Shown: one piece after another, positions 26,601 to 41,200 of the stretch
How positions within the stretch are numbered: the stretch's first letter is position 1
Layout of the letters: the number at the start of each line of letters is the position of its first letter
NCBI RefSeq assembly: GCF_020184175.1
Contig: NC_065532.1
Coordinates: forward strand, 23,622,001-23,686,000
DNA: 64,000 bases
From: Aphis gossypii
Lineage: Eukaryota > Arthropoda > Insecta > Hemiptera > Aphididae
Reading direction: 5' to 3'
The notes under the pieces: model-generated
What the model saw: the letters and a program-made list of their open reading frames with translations, nothing else
What the model was told of the DNA's origin: nothing
Database searches by the model: none
Position numbers and translations under genes: made by a program

Positions 26601-29084
26601 ATTTATTGAAGTAAAACGTTTAGCATAAAAAATGTCGAGTCTAAATTTAATTGGTTTACATAGCGTTAAACGTAGAAAAATGATTTGTTTTAAATTTAAG
26701 TTAAGTTGTGTTATTAGTTTCTAATAATTTGCATTATTGATTTGAGAGAGCGTCGCACACGTTAAATTCGCAAAGTTATCCATACTCGAGAGTATGGACA
26801 ATAAAAGTAACAGTCAAATCCAAAGAGCTTGAAATTAAATAAGTAAATAGCACACCACCGAGAAAAAGTCGGTGACAACTAGAATTTATATCTGAGCCAT
26901 ATGTATATAGCGCTTTTAAAACAATACGAAGTCACTAAACCCTTGAAAATTCGCTACTATTATATTGGGTTTGGGATTGAATTTCGTAGCTATTCACTTC
27001 AACATCCCACAGTATAATAAACGACATACACGTATTTATGAGCTTAACTAATATTATGTTGACAATAATTTGTTATTTACAAATGAAACACGTGAATATC
27101 TAATAGTATAAATATAATAAATCTATGATAATAAAATATATAAAATGGTTTATGTTTTCCGTATTGCTTTAATATCGTGTTCTATGTTCGGTTTAAATTT
27201 ATTGATACAAAATATATTAACGTGACGATGAAAACGAAATTATTTTTATTTTTATAAACTTCCAGTATCATATCCATATTATTAATTTTTTAACAAACAA
27301 TCAATTAATCGTTAACTCTAATAAAACTAAAAATGAACTACGTGATAAAATATTGTGTTTTAATATGAAATTTCGCCCAATAATAGTTTATAATTTTGAG
27401 ATATTTTTCATATTTACTGTACAAATATATTTAATTTTTTTTGTATATTTAATGAATTATATACGTGGTGAAATATATTGAATATTATGTATATACTATG
27501 TATACGTGTGTATTATTAGTTTATATTTTTTATCAATTAAAATGTTTGAATGTAAATATTAGACAAGCACAGTTAAACCAATAAGTCACAAAAAATATAA
27601 CGTAACGCATTGGTGCTGATATATTTTTATTCGTTCACGCTGGAAATTTTACCATATTTACAAGCGCGGAGAACTAATAATAGGTTTGAAGACAACTAGT
27701 ATTTTACAATAAATATTTTAATTGTACATGATAAAGGTTGTTAATAATATTGAAATATAAAAATTAATGAACATGTCGATGAGATTAAGATATTTAAAAA
27801 CTTTTCAAAAACGAAAAATGTAGTAAATTTGTCTATAAGTAATTTATATCACATATATATATAGTAATAATAAAAAATAACGGAGAAAAAAAGATAATCC
27901 CTCTCGCGTAAGATTTATAAAATATCGCTGCAAAGTAAATGTTAAATTAAGCTCATATTTATACAGTGAACGACAAACAATAAGTCAGCCAACCGTCCGT
28001 ATCAGATGATATTATTATTATCTACTCTAGACGACGCAAACAATAAATTGATAACAACCGTAGATGAGATGGTCTATGGTCATATTGTATACCTTTGCGA
28101 AAAGAAATGCATACACCACGCGAGCAACTCCCACGCAGATATGATATATAATGCATGTAAAACTAATGGCTTGTCTCGTGACGTTCAAAATCAAATTAAT
28201 AGAATACTATTTAAATGGAGTTTATACATTCCATACGAATATTTAATGGTGGTACAGGGAATACCACTAACCCGAATATATTACAGTTCCTAGATAGACA
28301 ACAACGTGATACATTGAATATGAATAATGCGTGCTATTGACGAATACATATATAGTACCCCTCCGTACAGGGCCACGAGGTTAAGTTTCAGAAAATATAT
28401 TATATTTGAATAAACACTATATATATTGTATAAAATATAATACTATGATAAACTCGACATTATTATAATATAATGAGAATATAATAATACGATTTAAATT
28501 ATAAAATTATAAATCATGTATACCGTAAGTATAATAATGTAAGTACCACCTGTATAATAATACTGCGGTCGTTAAAAACCCCTTGGGAACCTATATAACA
28601 CAACGGGCCGAATAACTTAAGTTTATTACTGTAAATATGCCGTATAAAAGTCATAAATCAAATACATTTTTCATATGTGTTTTTTGTGTTTTTTTTCCCA
28701 TGACGTATTATTATTATTATTATTACATGCAATAAAAGCATTTTATTTCTTCAAGAAGTAATTTAGTTTAAACAAAATATGCAAATAGTAATAAAATGTT
28801 TATTATAATAATTTACTTTTATTTTTAATTTTTTTTTTTTTTTTTGTAACTGTATATTAGTAGTTTATACCGACTTAATAATACTTAGTCCACGCATGAT
28901 GCAATTAAACTGACACAGTAATAATATACCAGACGATATATCATTATAATATAATACATTATTGTGTATACTTTGTTAATCTAATATAATATTACATGTA
29001 TAATTTTTTTTTCATTAAAATAAAATTTTAGAAAAAAAAAAAATAATAATAATAATAACGTTTTACGTATTTGTTATTTTACAG
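23601..29084. other. AT-rich stretch upstream of the first clear Dpr exon (probable intron 1)
   Basis: If the gene starts in the 22-23.6 kb block this is its first intron. The acceptor is TTGTTATTTTACAG at 29071-29084. Two open frames have somewhat coding-like composition, a 38-codon frame at 24085-24201 and a 95-codon frame at 28006-28293; neither matches a domain I know. The remainder is AT-rich DNA with (TAA)n/(TTA)n and poly-A runs. Confidence 0.45.
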
Positions 29085-29245
29085 ATGGTTCGATCGAATC
29101 GCCGTCGCAGACCGGCAACCTCAACTACTGGGAACAACCGTTCTCGCAGCCTTACTTCGACAACGCCACTAGACGTGACGTGACCGCGACAGTGGGCCAG
29201 ATGACGTACTTGCACTGCAGGGTCCGAAATCTCGGCGACCGATCG
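29085..29245 (+). CDS. dpr-like: Dpr exon 'A': linker and first half of Ig1
   Basis: Acceptor TTTTACAG precedes 29085 and donor GTAAGT follows at 29246. The exon enters with two bases completing a codon, then encodes 53 residues: a linker (GSIESPSQ...), PYFDNATRR (the PYFD motif before Ig1, with a sequon), then VTATVGQMTYLHCRVRNLGD, which carries the first Ig1 cysteine, and ends RS in phase 0. The ATG at 29085 is out of frame with the domain, so it is not the start; an upstream exon is required. The split exactly inside Ig1 between RS and VSW fits the next exon perfectly. Confidence 0.95.
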
Positions 29246-32200
29246 GTAAGTCATCACCCGCCACCACTCCGCGGTTGTGGATTTCGAGGCGACAGTCGTA
29301 TCGACGGTGTCCCTCTAAGTCTGTCGTGACACGTTTCACGTGTGTGTAACCGCGTGTGTAGTGTGCTGTTAATATCGATTAAACATTAATCTACAGCCAT
29401 CGCACTTTTAGACTTCGGTCGAAAAGTTTCGGACACGTCCGCGGACAAATTGATCGCGACCGCCGGCGTAATTGATCGAGTAAACGACGGCCGGCGGTCG
29501 GGATAGTGTGTAGTCGTGTACGGCGGGGGAGGCGCGTCCAAATTACAAAAACACGACCACCTATATGCAGCCGCCGCCGTACCATACGCTAAAATTTATA
29601 ATTTAACCATATATATATATAGGCGGCCGATACTGCACCGGTGGCGCCGTTCCCGTGACAGATTAAATATTGCCAGTGCGTTTACTATTTCTTATACACT
29701 CCGCTGCATGTGAACTATATACATATGTTTTTGACACGTTCGTGTGCTGGGCGGTGGTTTCGATCCGTATTGTAGAATACAAGCATAAAAATGTGTCCGA
29801 TCATATTAACTATTTTATTTTCTGTAACCCGTGTACGAACGAAAAAAAAACATTCATTTTTCGTCGACAAATCCCTACCAAAGCCTCTTATAAAATGCAA
29901 AATTTAATAATCCGATACTTTGAGATGTACACTTTGAAGAAGTACATAGTAGTCATTATTACCCGTGTACCGAATTTCAAAACCACGAGGGTAAAAGTCT
30001 TGGCCGTAAATTTCTCACACCCACACACACACACGTATACGCATAAATTGCATTTTATAAGTAGGTATAGATAATAATAATAAAATTCTATGACGTAATG
30101 ACGTCGCCGTGAAGTTTGTTCAGCTATGTTTTTGGGGTTTTTTTTCTTCACGTCGTTATACTTACACGTAAGTAGCTGGTACAGCGGTACTTACATAGAT
30201 ATGTTTTTACGACGCATTACGCGAGAGAAAAAAAAATAAGCGCCTACGTGTATACCATAGCTATAATAATATACATTATATTTTACAATAATAATAATAT
30301 ACGCACAAAATACGGACACGAAATCATTGAGGTGGGTCGTTCTGGCGACAGCGTCTTCGTTTTATTCATTTCGGTTAAACATAATATGGATATATATGTA
30401 TATATTAGAGAGGAACGCTCCGAATGACAAAGGAGAAAAAAAATGATATTTCGTCGTCTCGATATAGCAAAAGTTACACCTGTCATACTATATTGAATCT
30501 GTATACAGAGTGGGTCATTGTATCTCTGCCGTTTTCCAGCATTGTCGTAACTGAACAATACTATGGACCCACTCTGTATAAATAATAATATATTATAGTG
30601 CGCGATAGTACAAAAATCGCCAAAGATCACATCAATAACGACGATATAGACATCGCATATTATTATTGTGTTCGGATCGTTCTGGTTTACGATACACGCG
30701 GGTTTCATTTTTACATTACGGCGTCATGTCCGTAGTATTAAAACATATTACTATGTACAGTAATATACGTCCAAAGTAAATACTCCTTTTTTCATAAGAT
30801 AAATCGTCCTAAAATAATATATATTAAGCTGATCTTAATATTGTCGTACAATATAGTATTATTGATTTGAGCGTTATAATATTTAAACAACTAAAATAAG
30901 ATGATGAAAGACTAACAAACCGAGACATCGACATTCATAACGTAAAAACGTTTTAATAAAAATTTAAGTTAGTATACTGTTCTACTACTTCTTCTAGTAA
31001 AGATGATATTATTCTTATACTATTATATCTTAAACGCATTTAATATACTCCAGCTTTTTCGTCAGCTAGTCATCGTAATCGTTTAGTTTAGAATTAAGAT
31101 ATTTTAGTTGCATTTCAGCCAAACCGATTAACAATATTTTATTGTATTCTATTGAGATTTTGAACAAAGAATTTCTTTAGTATCGTATTTTATAACGTAA
31201 TCTTATGAACTGTTACGAAAATGTTTGTGTATATATTATAAATTCTTGTTATAGTTAAATTAAATTAATAAAAGGAAAAGGTTATCGTAAATTTCAATGA
31301 TTTCACTATTTGAAAACAGTGGCCCAATTATTATTTTCTACATTTTAGCATAAAATAAACTCTGGTTGACATTTGAATGTAACTCGTGGTATCAGTGCTG
31401 AAAATTAACAACCGTAAACACGATTATGATATTTTGACATACAGCTATCGGTCATCTAATAATAGTAATGGGTGTAAATTAAATCCTATCCGATTTGATA
31501 GTATGACCTAGGTAGCAGGAAATGGTTATTGTAATAAAAAAATATTCCATTATATTTTAAGTGTTTCTGTGTGCGATCGAAGTAAACTACTCATACTATA
31601 ATACTGAAACAATCCACCGATGCACGTGAAACATAACGTGTACGTATTTTATAATATCATATCATACAAAACAAATTAAAACTTTCTAGTTTTTGTAGTT
31701 TGCAAAAATGTTTTAATAGTCCCTTTAGAGTGGATAATCATAAAAGGGTTTTTACACAACGGTATACAATTCCTAACCAGTGAAATTATAAACTACCTAC
31801 TATGACTATGATATACAGTCGTTTAAAGTTTAACGGCGAAAGAAACGGTATTTTTTGAAAATCAACTTGCATACGATGTAAAATAATAATTGCATTGCTT
31901 TGGTCGTTCACTCTAATTCTATACGTATAAAAAGATTGCTTTTTTTTTACGAATCCCCTGTTAAAAATTATTTTACGATACATACAAGTTTTACGGGAAT
32001 TATTATGATATATTATATATATACGGTTACTTGTACTCCCCCAACAAAAATTTAATTTTTCATGATTAAAATCATAGTAATTTATTTCGACTGGCATGAA
32101 TCGTGTGACTATCGTATTATTATTATGGTAACATTAATATTATTGCTCAATGCTCATGATGATTAACTATAGCTTTCGCGCTGTTAGGAGTTAGGTTTTC

Positions 32201-35200
32201 TTACTTGCACATCTAGTAAGTTATCATAGACAAAAAAAATTATAAATTGAAATACTAAAATTGAGTGTCCTGTAATACATAAATCTGTACATGTTGCTAT
32301 TTAGTTAGGGTTACCTTGGCTCATAAGAAAATTAGACCTTGTGCAAAACATAAGTTATAAAATCTCAATTTAAAAATATTGGATGATTTTTTTTTTTTTT
32401 TGAGGTATAAAATGATTGCCATTCTTAGATTGGTATGAATATTTGAATTCATCTGTTTAGCAGAAAAAATCCTACGATTTTCAAATTTGATTGTGATTTC
32501 TGATAACCAGCTAAATCTAGTTGATAATCTTAAGAGGTTTACATTTTAAATTCCAGTATTGTTCAAAATAATTGGTAAAAACGAGAAAAATATGGTGTTA
32601 CTCAAAAACGAATAACCGTCGACAATTGATATTTTCACCAAAATAAATGTTAACACTAACATTTTCTATGTATGATAAAACTATCAAAATAGTATGATTC
32701 TTTTTGAGGTTTATAAGTTAGGATATTTGATATTTTTAATTTTTTTAATTTTTTTTTCTATTAAATATGTTTATTTAAAAATATCGTAAATAAATGGTCA
32801 AATCATTTTTTAAAATTTAAATTTAAATTAAATTCGTCAAAATCGCAAAAATTTGAAAACTATTTTGTAATTAAAAATACCTAAAATTTTTTATATTCAT
32901 AGCCAGATTTAAATATTTAAAACAAGGTTTCTCACAATTAATTCATACCGGAACCAAAATATCTGAATAATATATAAATTGAATAACAGTTTTCGTGGAA
33001 AACTTTTATGAATATTATTAAATTTTAATTACGCATATAATGACATTTTTTAAAAATTTTGATCAATTGTATATTATCGTATCACACTTATAGTTAATTT
33101 CATAATACTGATAGTAAAAAAATAACTTAAAACGATAAAATTAAAAACATTATATTTATATTATAACAATAGACTGACAGACCGTTTTCGCTCAAAATCG
33201 TTTTTCGTATGCAATAGTTTTTTTTTTTTTTTTGTATTGAATTCCGCAATTAAACACATCCGTTACGTCGTGATCTACTCAACGATACGAGGTACGCTCG
33301 AATACTCGACTGCTAGTATACAGCTATGCGGCCACCTACTTTATACCATTATTCTAAATTACCTTCGAACTGTTCAAGAGAAACAAAAAACCAAAAAAAG
33401 TTTTCAAACAATGCACAAAACAAAAACAGATAATTTCCTGCGGTCTGGCCGTGGGAAATTTTTTGTTGCCCGAATGCGTTTGGTAGCATTATTTTAAAAC
33501 TGAAATTCGGCACCCCCAACGAAGTGTGTCACTCATATCATACGCGACGGTGAATCATATAACAATATAATAGTATCGCCGAAACCAATCTCGGCATCGA
33601 GTAATCCGCTCGCACGTCTCGCGCGCCAATATTGAACGTGAGGCGGTAGAAATCCGAATACTTTGACCCAATTCAAAAATTCTCCCCCGGTGTCACGTTA
33701 TTATCACTGCGGGCGTCGTCATCATCGGTAGGCCACGAGGGACGTAGTCGCGCAAAGAGTTGATAACTGCTTCCGATACATAAAATATAATATTATATAT
33801 AATATATATGATGTATAGTGCGTATAAAACGATATGACCGTGGAAAAGCGCCCTCCGTGCCATGTTTTACCGAAACGTTCTGCCACCGCCGTAGTGGTCC
33901 GTTCGGTTCCGTTTGAGGAATTTAGAAGCCTTTAACGTGGTCGGATGATTGGAATGGGCGAGGAGATAGAATCTGATGACGCAGTTAAGTAGACCACACG
34001 CGTATCAGCTGAGTGCTGTTTAATCGGGTCGGATACGCAATCCGCTCGAAAGGCGTAAAATGGGTTACCCACTGTACGCACGTCGTTTAACGGCTATGCG
34101 AATTAAAAATGCCGTGAATGATGATGTGTAATATTAATCGTGAACTCCGTTAGTAAACACTAATAGCGATGTATTATTATATAAAAATAAACGAATATAT
34201 CTAAAATGTTGCGATCTCGACGAATTGGAAATTTAATAGTAAAAAAAAAAAAAAAAAAAAACAATGATTTACGTAGTTTGTCTGTAAGTTTCAACTCAGT
34301 TTGGTCAAACAATTTTCCGATGAATATTATTATGTTTACAGAGTAAACAGTTGAATGTTAATTTCAAACAGGAAACACGCATTCGAGTAATATTATTTTT
34401 AGGTTATTTTCTATTTATTAATATTCCTACACAGATTTGACATTCTCTATATTTATGTGGGTATATTGTATTTCCATTTTAAAATACATCTGATACGTTA
34501 CAATTTCCAATGAGTCTAAACAAATATATTTTATAACAATAAAAATAATGCTAAGTTTCCAAATATATTTATCGAGTTTTATTTCCACTTTTCCATTTGT
34601 TGGTTTTTATTTTTGTTAATATTATCGTTATTTCTTATTAGTGCATCTTATACTGTGGTTATTTTTTTCACTAGTCAAATTCAACTTCAACATTTCTTAT
34701 ATAAACGATGTATCTCGTGAACAAAACTGTTTCACAAAATCAGTTACATGACGTGTTATATCGTCAACAAATTCGTGATTTTTTTACTAACTCATTTAAT
34801 TTATTTACAATAATACACGAAATATTCAATAAAGCAATTCGAATTTTTTTATAGTGATTATGCGAATTTCAATTTATATACACATATAAATTATAATAAT
34901 ATGATATCGTGATGATTTTCTAAAAATAAATACATTATTTTAAAAATTCACTTCATTTTAAGACTAAAATTAAGCACGTTTAAAATATTAAGTTAAAACA
35001 CTTGAACACTGTGTAAACTCTCTTAAAACTTAATAATACCTTTTAACTTTTTCGAATTTATATCATAGTGTACGTACATAATAATTAATGAGATCAAATT
35101 TAATTCAATAGTTTTTAACTTCGAACCCTCGTGCATAAATATTCCTGAATGGAAGGATAAAAAATGTATTTCGTATTAAACCAACTGAAAGTTATATTAT

Positions 35201-38200
35201 ATAGCATTGTTTTGAAATAAATTCTCAGGGTAACTATATTAAAAAACTTTTTAAAAACCAACAATGTATGTTAACTCAACATAAAATGTTAACATTGAGT
35301 ACCCGTCGTAAATAAATGCGGTATTTATTACGATTTATAGAATTTGATTGATATACCACGAAAAATGCCTATATATAATATACATATTACACATGTATTG
35401 GTTCTTAAATAATTTAATTAAATAATAATTGTTATTATCAAAAATAATACTTCATGCACTCAAATGCGTACTAAAATATGCCATCCAACTAATGTTTTAC
35501 AAAATGTATAATACTATTTATAATATGTTTAATGTTCATAGTATGTTTTAACGGAATTTATAATAATATTAACACAGCCATATCAATTGCAAGCACGCTT
35601 TACGCATATAAATTTTAAGACCTATTAGCTTGCATTTGTCTGTTTTCGTGTACAAATTAACCTATTTATACAACGCGCGTGCACATATTTTAATAAGACT
35701 ACACGCCAAAATTTAATATGCGGAATATCACATACGACATCCTATGTTTCATTATTTACACATTGAGATGACATGATCTGAATCTAAGACAACTTTAAAG
35801 ATAATCTTTGAACTATAGTATGACTGAAGCATCAGACCAAACAAAACCAACACCTTATAGTAGTTGCCATAATTTCACAAGCCGTCACATTAAAAATGCA
35901 TGATGTTGTTGAACTTACTTCTAAATTCTCGAGGACTAATTTTCAATGAAAATAGGTTTAGTTTCATTTTCTGAAGTAGGATTCATATCGTATTTTTATT
36001 ACATATTTTCTAAATTAAACATATTATTAATTTGCATTAAACAATTTATTAAGTACACAACATTCGAATCACTTAAAGCTACCTAAAAATATTGTAGTTT
36101 ACTTACTTAAAATCATTGAACATGAGCTTATTAAAACGAATAATTTATACACTGTATGGACTATGGATACATACTATTTCGAAAAAAGCGTATTACCCTT
36201 ATTATCTAAATGGTAAATCAATATATTATATTGAATAAATAATTTTATACAAAATGTATTACAATTAATTTAAATTTTCTTATATTCTTTTTTACAAAGT
36301 CACATGTAAATAATATATTTATGCGTCAAAGTCTCACAGTGATATTATTGGTCTGAAAAAAGACTTTTTTGGAATCAACTATGTTACGAAGTATGTCAAC
36401 AATCAAAATTTTAAAATATTCTGTATAGTAATATAAAGCTACCTATTATCTAAACATGAACCAGTGTCCTACATATTTTCAGTTCTCGGGCACTGTTGTT
36501 TTATAAATAACATGACAAATTATACTAAGATATCGATTAATAATAGTTTAATCATTAAGCTTTAATGTAATTACGAAACTTTTTGAATACTCATTCCACC
36601 AAGATGTTATAGAGAAATAAAAACAATGAAAGAGACACCGTTATAAAATCAGTAAATTTCTCGCAATGCTAATAAAATACGATTTTCTACTGATCTGAAT
36701 ATTTTGAATTCATGTTATGACTTTTTCCTGTTAGTTTTGATGTATTCATAACAAATTAAACAAATAATTTAATATTTTACCTACCGCCAAGATTTTGCGT
36801 ATCTAATATAATATGCTACCCAAGCCACTAGCTAATAAAAATGCGAAGACTATAATATAGTACATAAAAGTATTTTCCGACTATTACCAGAACTCTTGCA
36901 TATTATTATTCCAAGGAAATGACATGAGATATTTCGCTTACGAATCATTACAGAGTTGAAATGTTGAAAAAATTCATCGTCAGGTCGGTACAGGTGATCA
37001 AAATATGCGTTACGTCACAATGTCATATTACATTTTTGTTTAATCGAAGCTATAATTGAGTTTAGTCCAGATTTATTGCACGGAAAGGTGGGATGTAGAG
37101 GCATTCGGTAAAATAAATTAGTCGAAATGTTCTTTAATGCGTTTTACGTTCGTCTGTCCGAGATATTAATCAAACAGTATTGTGTAGGTTTTAATAAAAC
37201 GTTTCAATTATTCCGTACGGATGTCCCGCGCTATCAATTTTGGCAATTAATTTAAATTGAATGTCTTCTAATTTTCCAAATTATACGTTGTCATAAAATA
37301 AGAATAGGTTTATACGCGTGGCGTCTGTGAATAATTATTAACAACATCGTATTGAATTAGTAGCAAGACAAGTCGCTAAAAGTATTATTATATAGAGCAA
37401 ACGAAAAAGTAATACGACGGTCGGATGGACTTTTCGTTTTATTTTTATACTTATAAAATTTGAATTTTTTTTTTTTTTGTTTCTTCTAACATGGTATAAA
37501 AAAAGATACGTTCGTCTGCTTCGTATTTTTATTTATTTTGTAATTTTATTATTTTACACGCAGCCATATCGGGATCGTGTAAAATAGAAATTCGATTAAA
37601 AATGTTCACATTAAATTTCAACACGTGATCCTTAAGGCATATCCTATATAATATAATATATAATACTTATGTGACTGTTTAAAGTAACACATGTCAGGTG
37701 TACGCGTTAGTTTTCTCCAGTAAAATGGACCGATAATATTATTATATTTGCTATTCCGAATAAGACGTCAGACGTGCGTAATCTCTTAACAGTTGCAGCT
37801 GATTTCTCACCGTGTTTTCGGAGGCTTAACGCGTTTCGTCCGTACTACGACGAAGGTTCCACCACCACGGACGGTCAGTGAAGACATGATGCACAATAAT
37901 AAAACACGGATCATTCGTGTACATTATAATTAATAATTTAATATATATACATGGTGATTCAACAAAAATGTTAAGCCCAATTTTTTTTCAAATAATGAAT
38001 TTATATAATTTCTGAATCGTCGAATTTTCAATTACACTATTACCTACACTCTTTATTTTAACATTCTTAAAATTTCTCTGTGCTGTATTATATTCAACAA
38101 GTATTTTGTGGAGATACAAATTAATATTTTTCAAATGAAAATCCCAATTCTTCGCTGTAAATTATTTAATGGATATTTTTTTTTAGTATTGATTTTATTT

Positions 38201-41200
38201 TTCATGTATTATACCTGGATAATTTTTACAAATTATAAATATTAACAAGTTAATATTTATTACTAACGTCTATATCTTTCAAACCCGTCGGTACTTGATT
38301 CAACATGAAACATTCTAATAATAATATTATAATACAATTGATTTATATTTTGAGCTTAATTATTTCAAGACAAATATCTGTACGTTACATGTTAATAGAT
38401 TACGTGTCATCTCTTATTATTTTTTATTTTTTAGAAAGGTATACATCTATTTGGACATTGTTTTCTTTCAAAATCACAAAAATTGATATACAAAATAAGC
38501 AATTTATGTTAAAAAAAAAAAAATTATCATTTCAAATGCAATAATATGTAATGTGATACCGGGTTTTTTCCTGATTAGAATACAGGTAAACGGGAAAACA
38601 CAATGGCCTGTCTACTCGGTACAAGTACAAGTACCTATGTATAATAAGTGCAATATATTATACGGTTACGATAATTTAATTTTGGTAAACGCGTAAAAGT
38701 ATTTTCGCGTGCAGAGCATTTTTATATTATATTATTTTATAAAGGGCCGGCGTTTTTATTTTTATTTTGTTTTTTTTTTTCCAGGTGTCGTGGATCAGGA
38801 AACGTGACCTGCACATATTGACCGTGGGCATACTAACGTACACAAACGACCAGCGTTTTCAATCGCTGCATTCAGACGGGTCGGACGAGTGGACGCTCAG
38901 GATCACGTCTCCGCAGATCAAAGACTCGGGGACGTACGAGTGTCAAGTGAGCACCGAACCGAAAATCAGCCAAGGATTCCAGTTGAACGTAGTCAGTGAG
39001 TGAATAATAATAATATAATACTAAACTGTAGACGGTTTTGAAAGAGAAAAAAAAAGGAGTGTTACGACTAAGTAAGTAAAATCGAATCGTGGCTTTTTAA
39101 GCGTGCTGTGCGGGTTTGCGCTTATGGGTCTGCGTGTACGGTGACAATTCCGACGTGAGTACAAAACAGTTTTGCGTACGTGACCGAAACCGATGGATCG
39201 TATATTTCCGTCTAGACAAATCTGTATATAACATAATAATATACAGACTGATTCATTAAACATACACATTGCACATTGTCTATTAAGTTATGCAAATATC
39301 GTATAACTTCGATTATTGAAATTCGTTAGTACTTTAAAGTACATATTTCAAATTTCTGTATTGTTCATTCCATTTATAAAATGCGGCCCAGTGACGAAAT
39401 AGATTTTTTAATTCAAGATAATAACTTCTGATGATGCTCTCCTTGTAAATCGAAAGGTAGACGTCATATTGCACGCGGGACCGTAAAGTTAAAGCAGTGT
39501 TTAGCGTGCGCGTTTTAAAAATTTGGAAATAAGATCTTTAAGTATATACGTCTTATGAATAGTAAAACTTGAAGAATCTCATAATTAAAGAACGAAAGAA
39601 CTGAGCGGAATGGAGAGAGGGGCGTACTTAGTAAATTACTCTGTATATATATATTATATATATATATATATATAGTTTAATATATTATTATTATATAAAT
39701 ATATAAATATGATATGCCGTGGGTCGTGAAAGTTCTCACGATTTTCAACAACTGGGGAGCCTCCCAAAAATTTCACGCCTATGTACCATTATTTCCGGCC
39801 GAGAATTCGTGTGCGCGAGTGTGTGTGTATAATACGTGTTCGAACAAACGGCACCGCAGCTTTTGTTATTGTGTACAACGCGCCGCCACAACCGACAATA
39901 GCGGAAATACCTCATATTATTATATATTACGATGAGCTCATACAGTATAATATAATGTGTGTATATACATATATATATATAAGCATTTCCATTTTTTTCT
40001 CTTCGCCGAATCTAGATCAGATCGGTTAACACCCTCCTATACACCGGTGTGTGTGTATAATAGCACAATATATTGTACATTTTTCACCATCGCTTGAATA
40101 CCCCGCGAAAACCGTCCGTTGCCGAATATTATCCGACGAGCACAATGCGACTTGTTAAACATTCGCGTTGTTGTACGTATACAACAGTAGGTATATCCGA
40201 TAACCACTATGCGAGTCTGCATTATAAAAACTCCGGTTTCCTCGCCTAAAGTTCCTTAAAGTAAAAATAAGAGTTTGAACAAAGTTTAAGTCGAGTAACG
40301 AGTTAGAATACTTAAATGTTCAGTAAACGACAAAGTATAAACAGCATATCATTCAATGTGTATACGTGTATATATATATATAATATATATATATATTTGA
40401 TTTAAACCATAGGAAGCGGTGAATTATTTTCAGACAGTAATTATAATTTTCAAAAATAAATAATGAAAAATTATATATTGATTTAAATTGAATACAAACA
40501 TTGAAAACTAAATTAATAATTTTAATAATATTTTTAGTTCTTCAAATCGATCAATTTCAATCTGTCGTTTCTTTTATTCGCTAACATTACACAAGAAACT
40601 TTTCCGTGTAATTAATAAATTGCCTATGGGTAAATATAAAGTCAATAAATGAAACATTTATTTGAAAACACTATAAATTCAAAAATAAAAAAATCTATAG
40701 AAATACGAGATTCGATGTACTTATATGCGCACATTTTGAAAAAATGTCCATTTTAATTGAACATGTTTTTTAAAAAGCTACTTTCGTATACATTGAATCA
40801 ACTTAAATGCTCAGAAAACAAAGAAAAGCCACAACTAATAATTGTTCTTAATGTTTTTACTAGGTACTTTAAATAAATTTTAACGAATCCATGATTATAT
40901 TGAATATAACATTTTATTACTATAAACTTTACAAAGGAAATAAAAGTTTTCAACGGTATAACATTGAAAAACAAATGTTATAAACATTCGTAATTTTAAG
41001 TGTTTACTATAGCGACCGGTATTTTTAATTCTTAAGTTTATGCTTTTAAATGAAATATATTTCAAATGAAATGAAATTTGAAGTTTGTTCATTGATTTAC
41101 ATAAATAGATTTTATTTTATTGAAAATAAACACTACGTATATTTACCTCTGTCTGTTTTAAATTATAGCTAATAGAGTACCTTCATGAAAAAATCAACAT

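Larger units (their letters stand above)
29246..38784 (+). other. Intron between exons A and B (9,539 bp)
   Basis: Bounded by GTAAGT and a long pyrimidine tract ending CCAG. The first ~500 bases (29246-29750) remain CpG-rich like the exon, with open frames on both strands that look like composition effects. Inside are a short inverted-repeat element (30502-30580), a probable interspersed repeat (32340-33225), a CpG-rich island (33236-34120), a 20-base poly-A near 34241 and a mariner-end-like sequence at 37948-37970 without a partner. No additional coding exon was recognised. Confidence 0.85.

Noticed and set aside
29085..29087. ATG at the first bases of exon A as a translation start
   Set aside because: It is out of frame with the Ig domain and leads to an arginine-rich peptide; the preceding TTTTACAG is a splice acceptor.
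29063..29257. Minus-strand frame overlapping Dpr exon A
   Set aside because: It is the antisense of a real exon with high G+C; the plus strand carries unmistakable Ig motifs and splice sites.
30283..30708. 141-codon minus-strand frame in the first clear intron
   Set aside because: It spans the 79-bp inverted-repeat element and unrelated flanks, with no domain; an exon crossing a MITE is unlikely.
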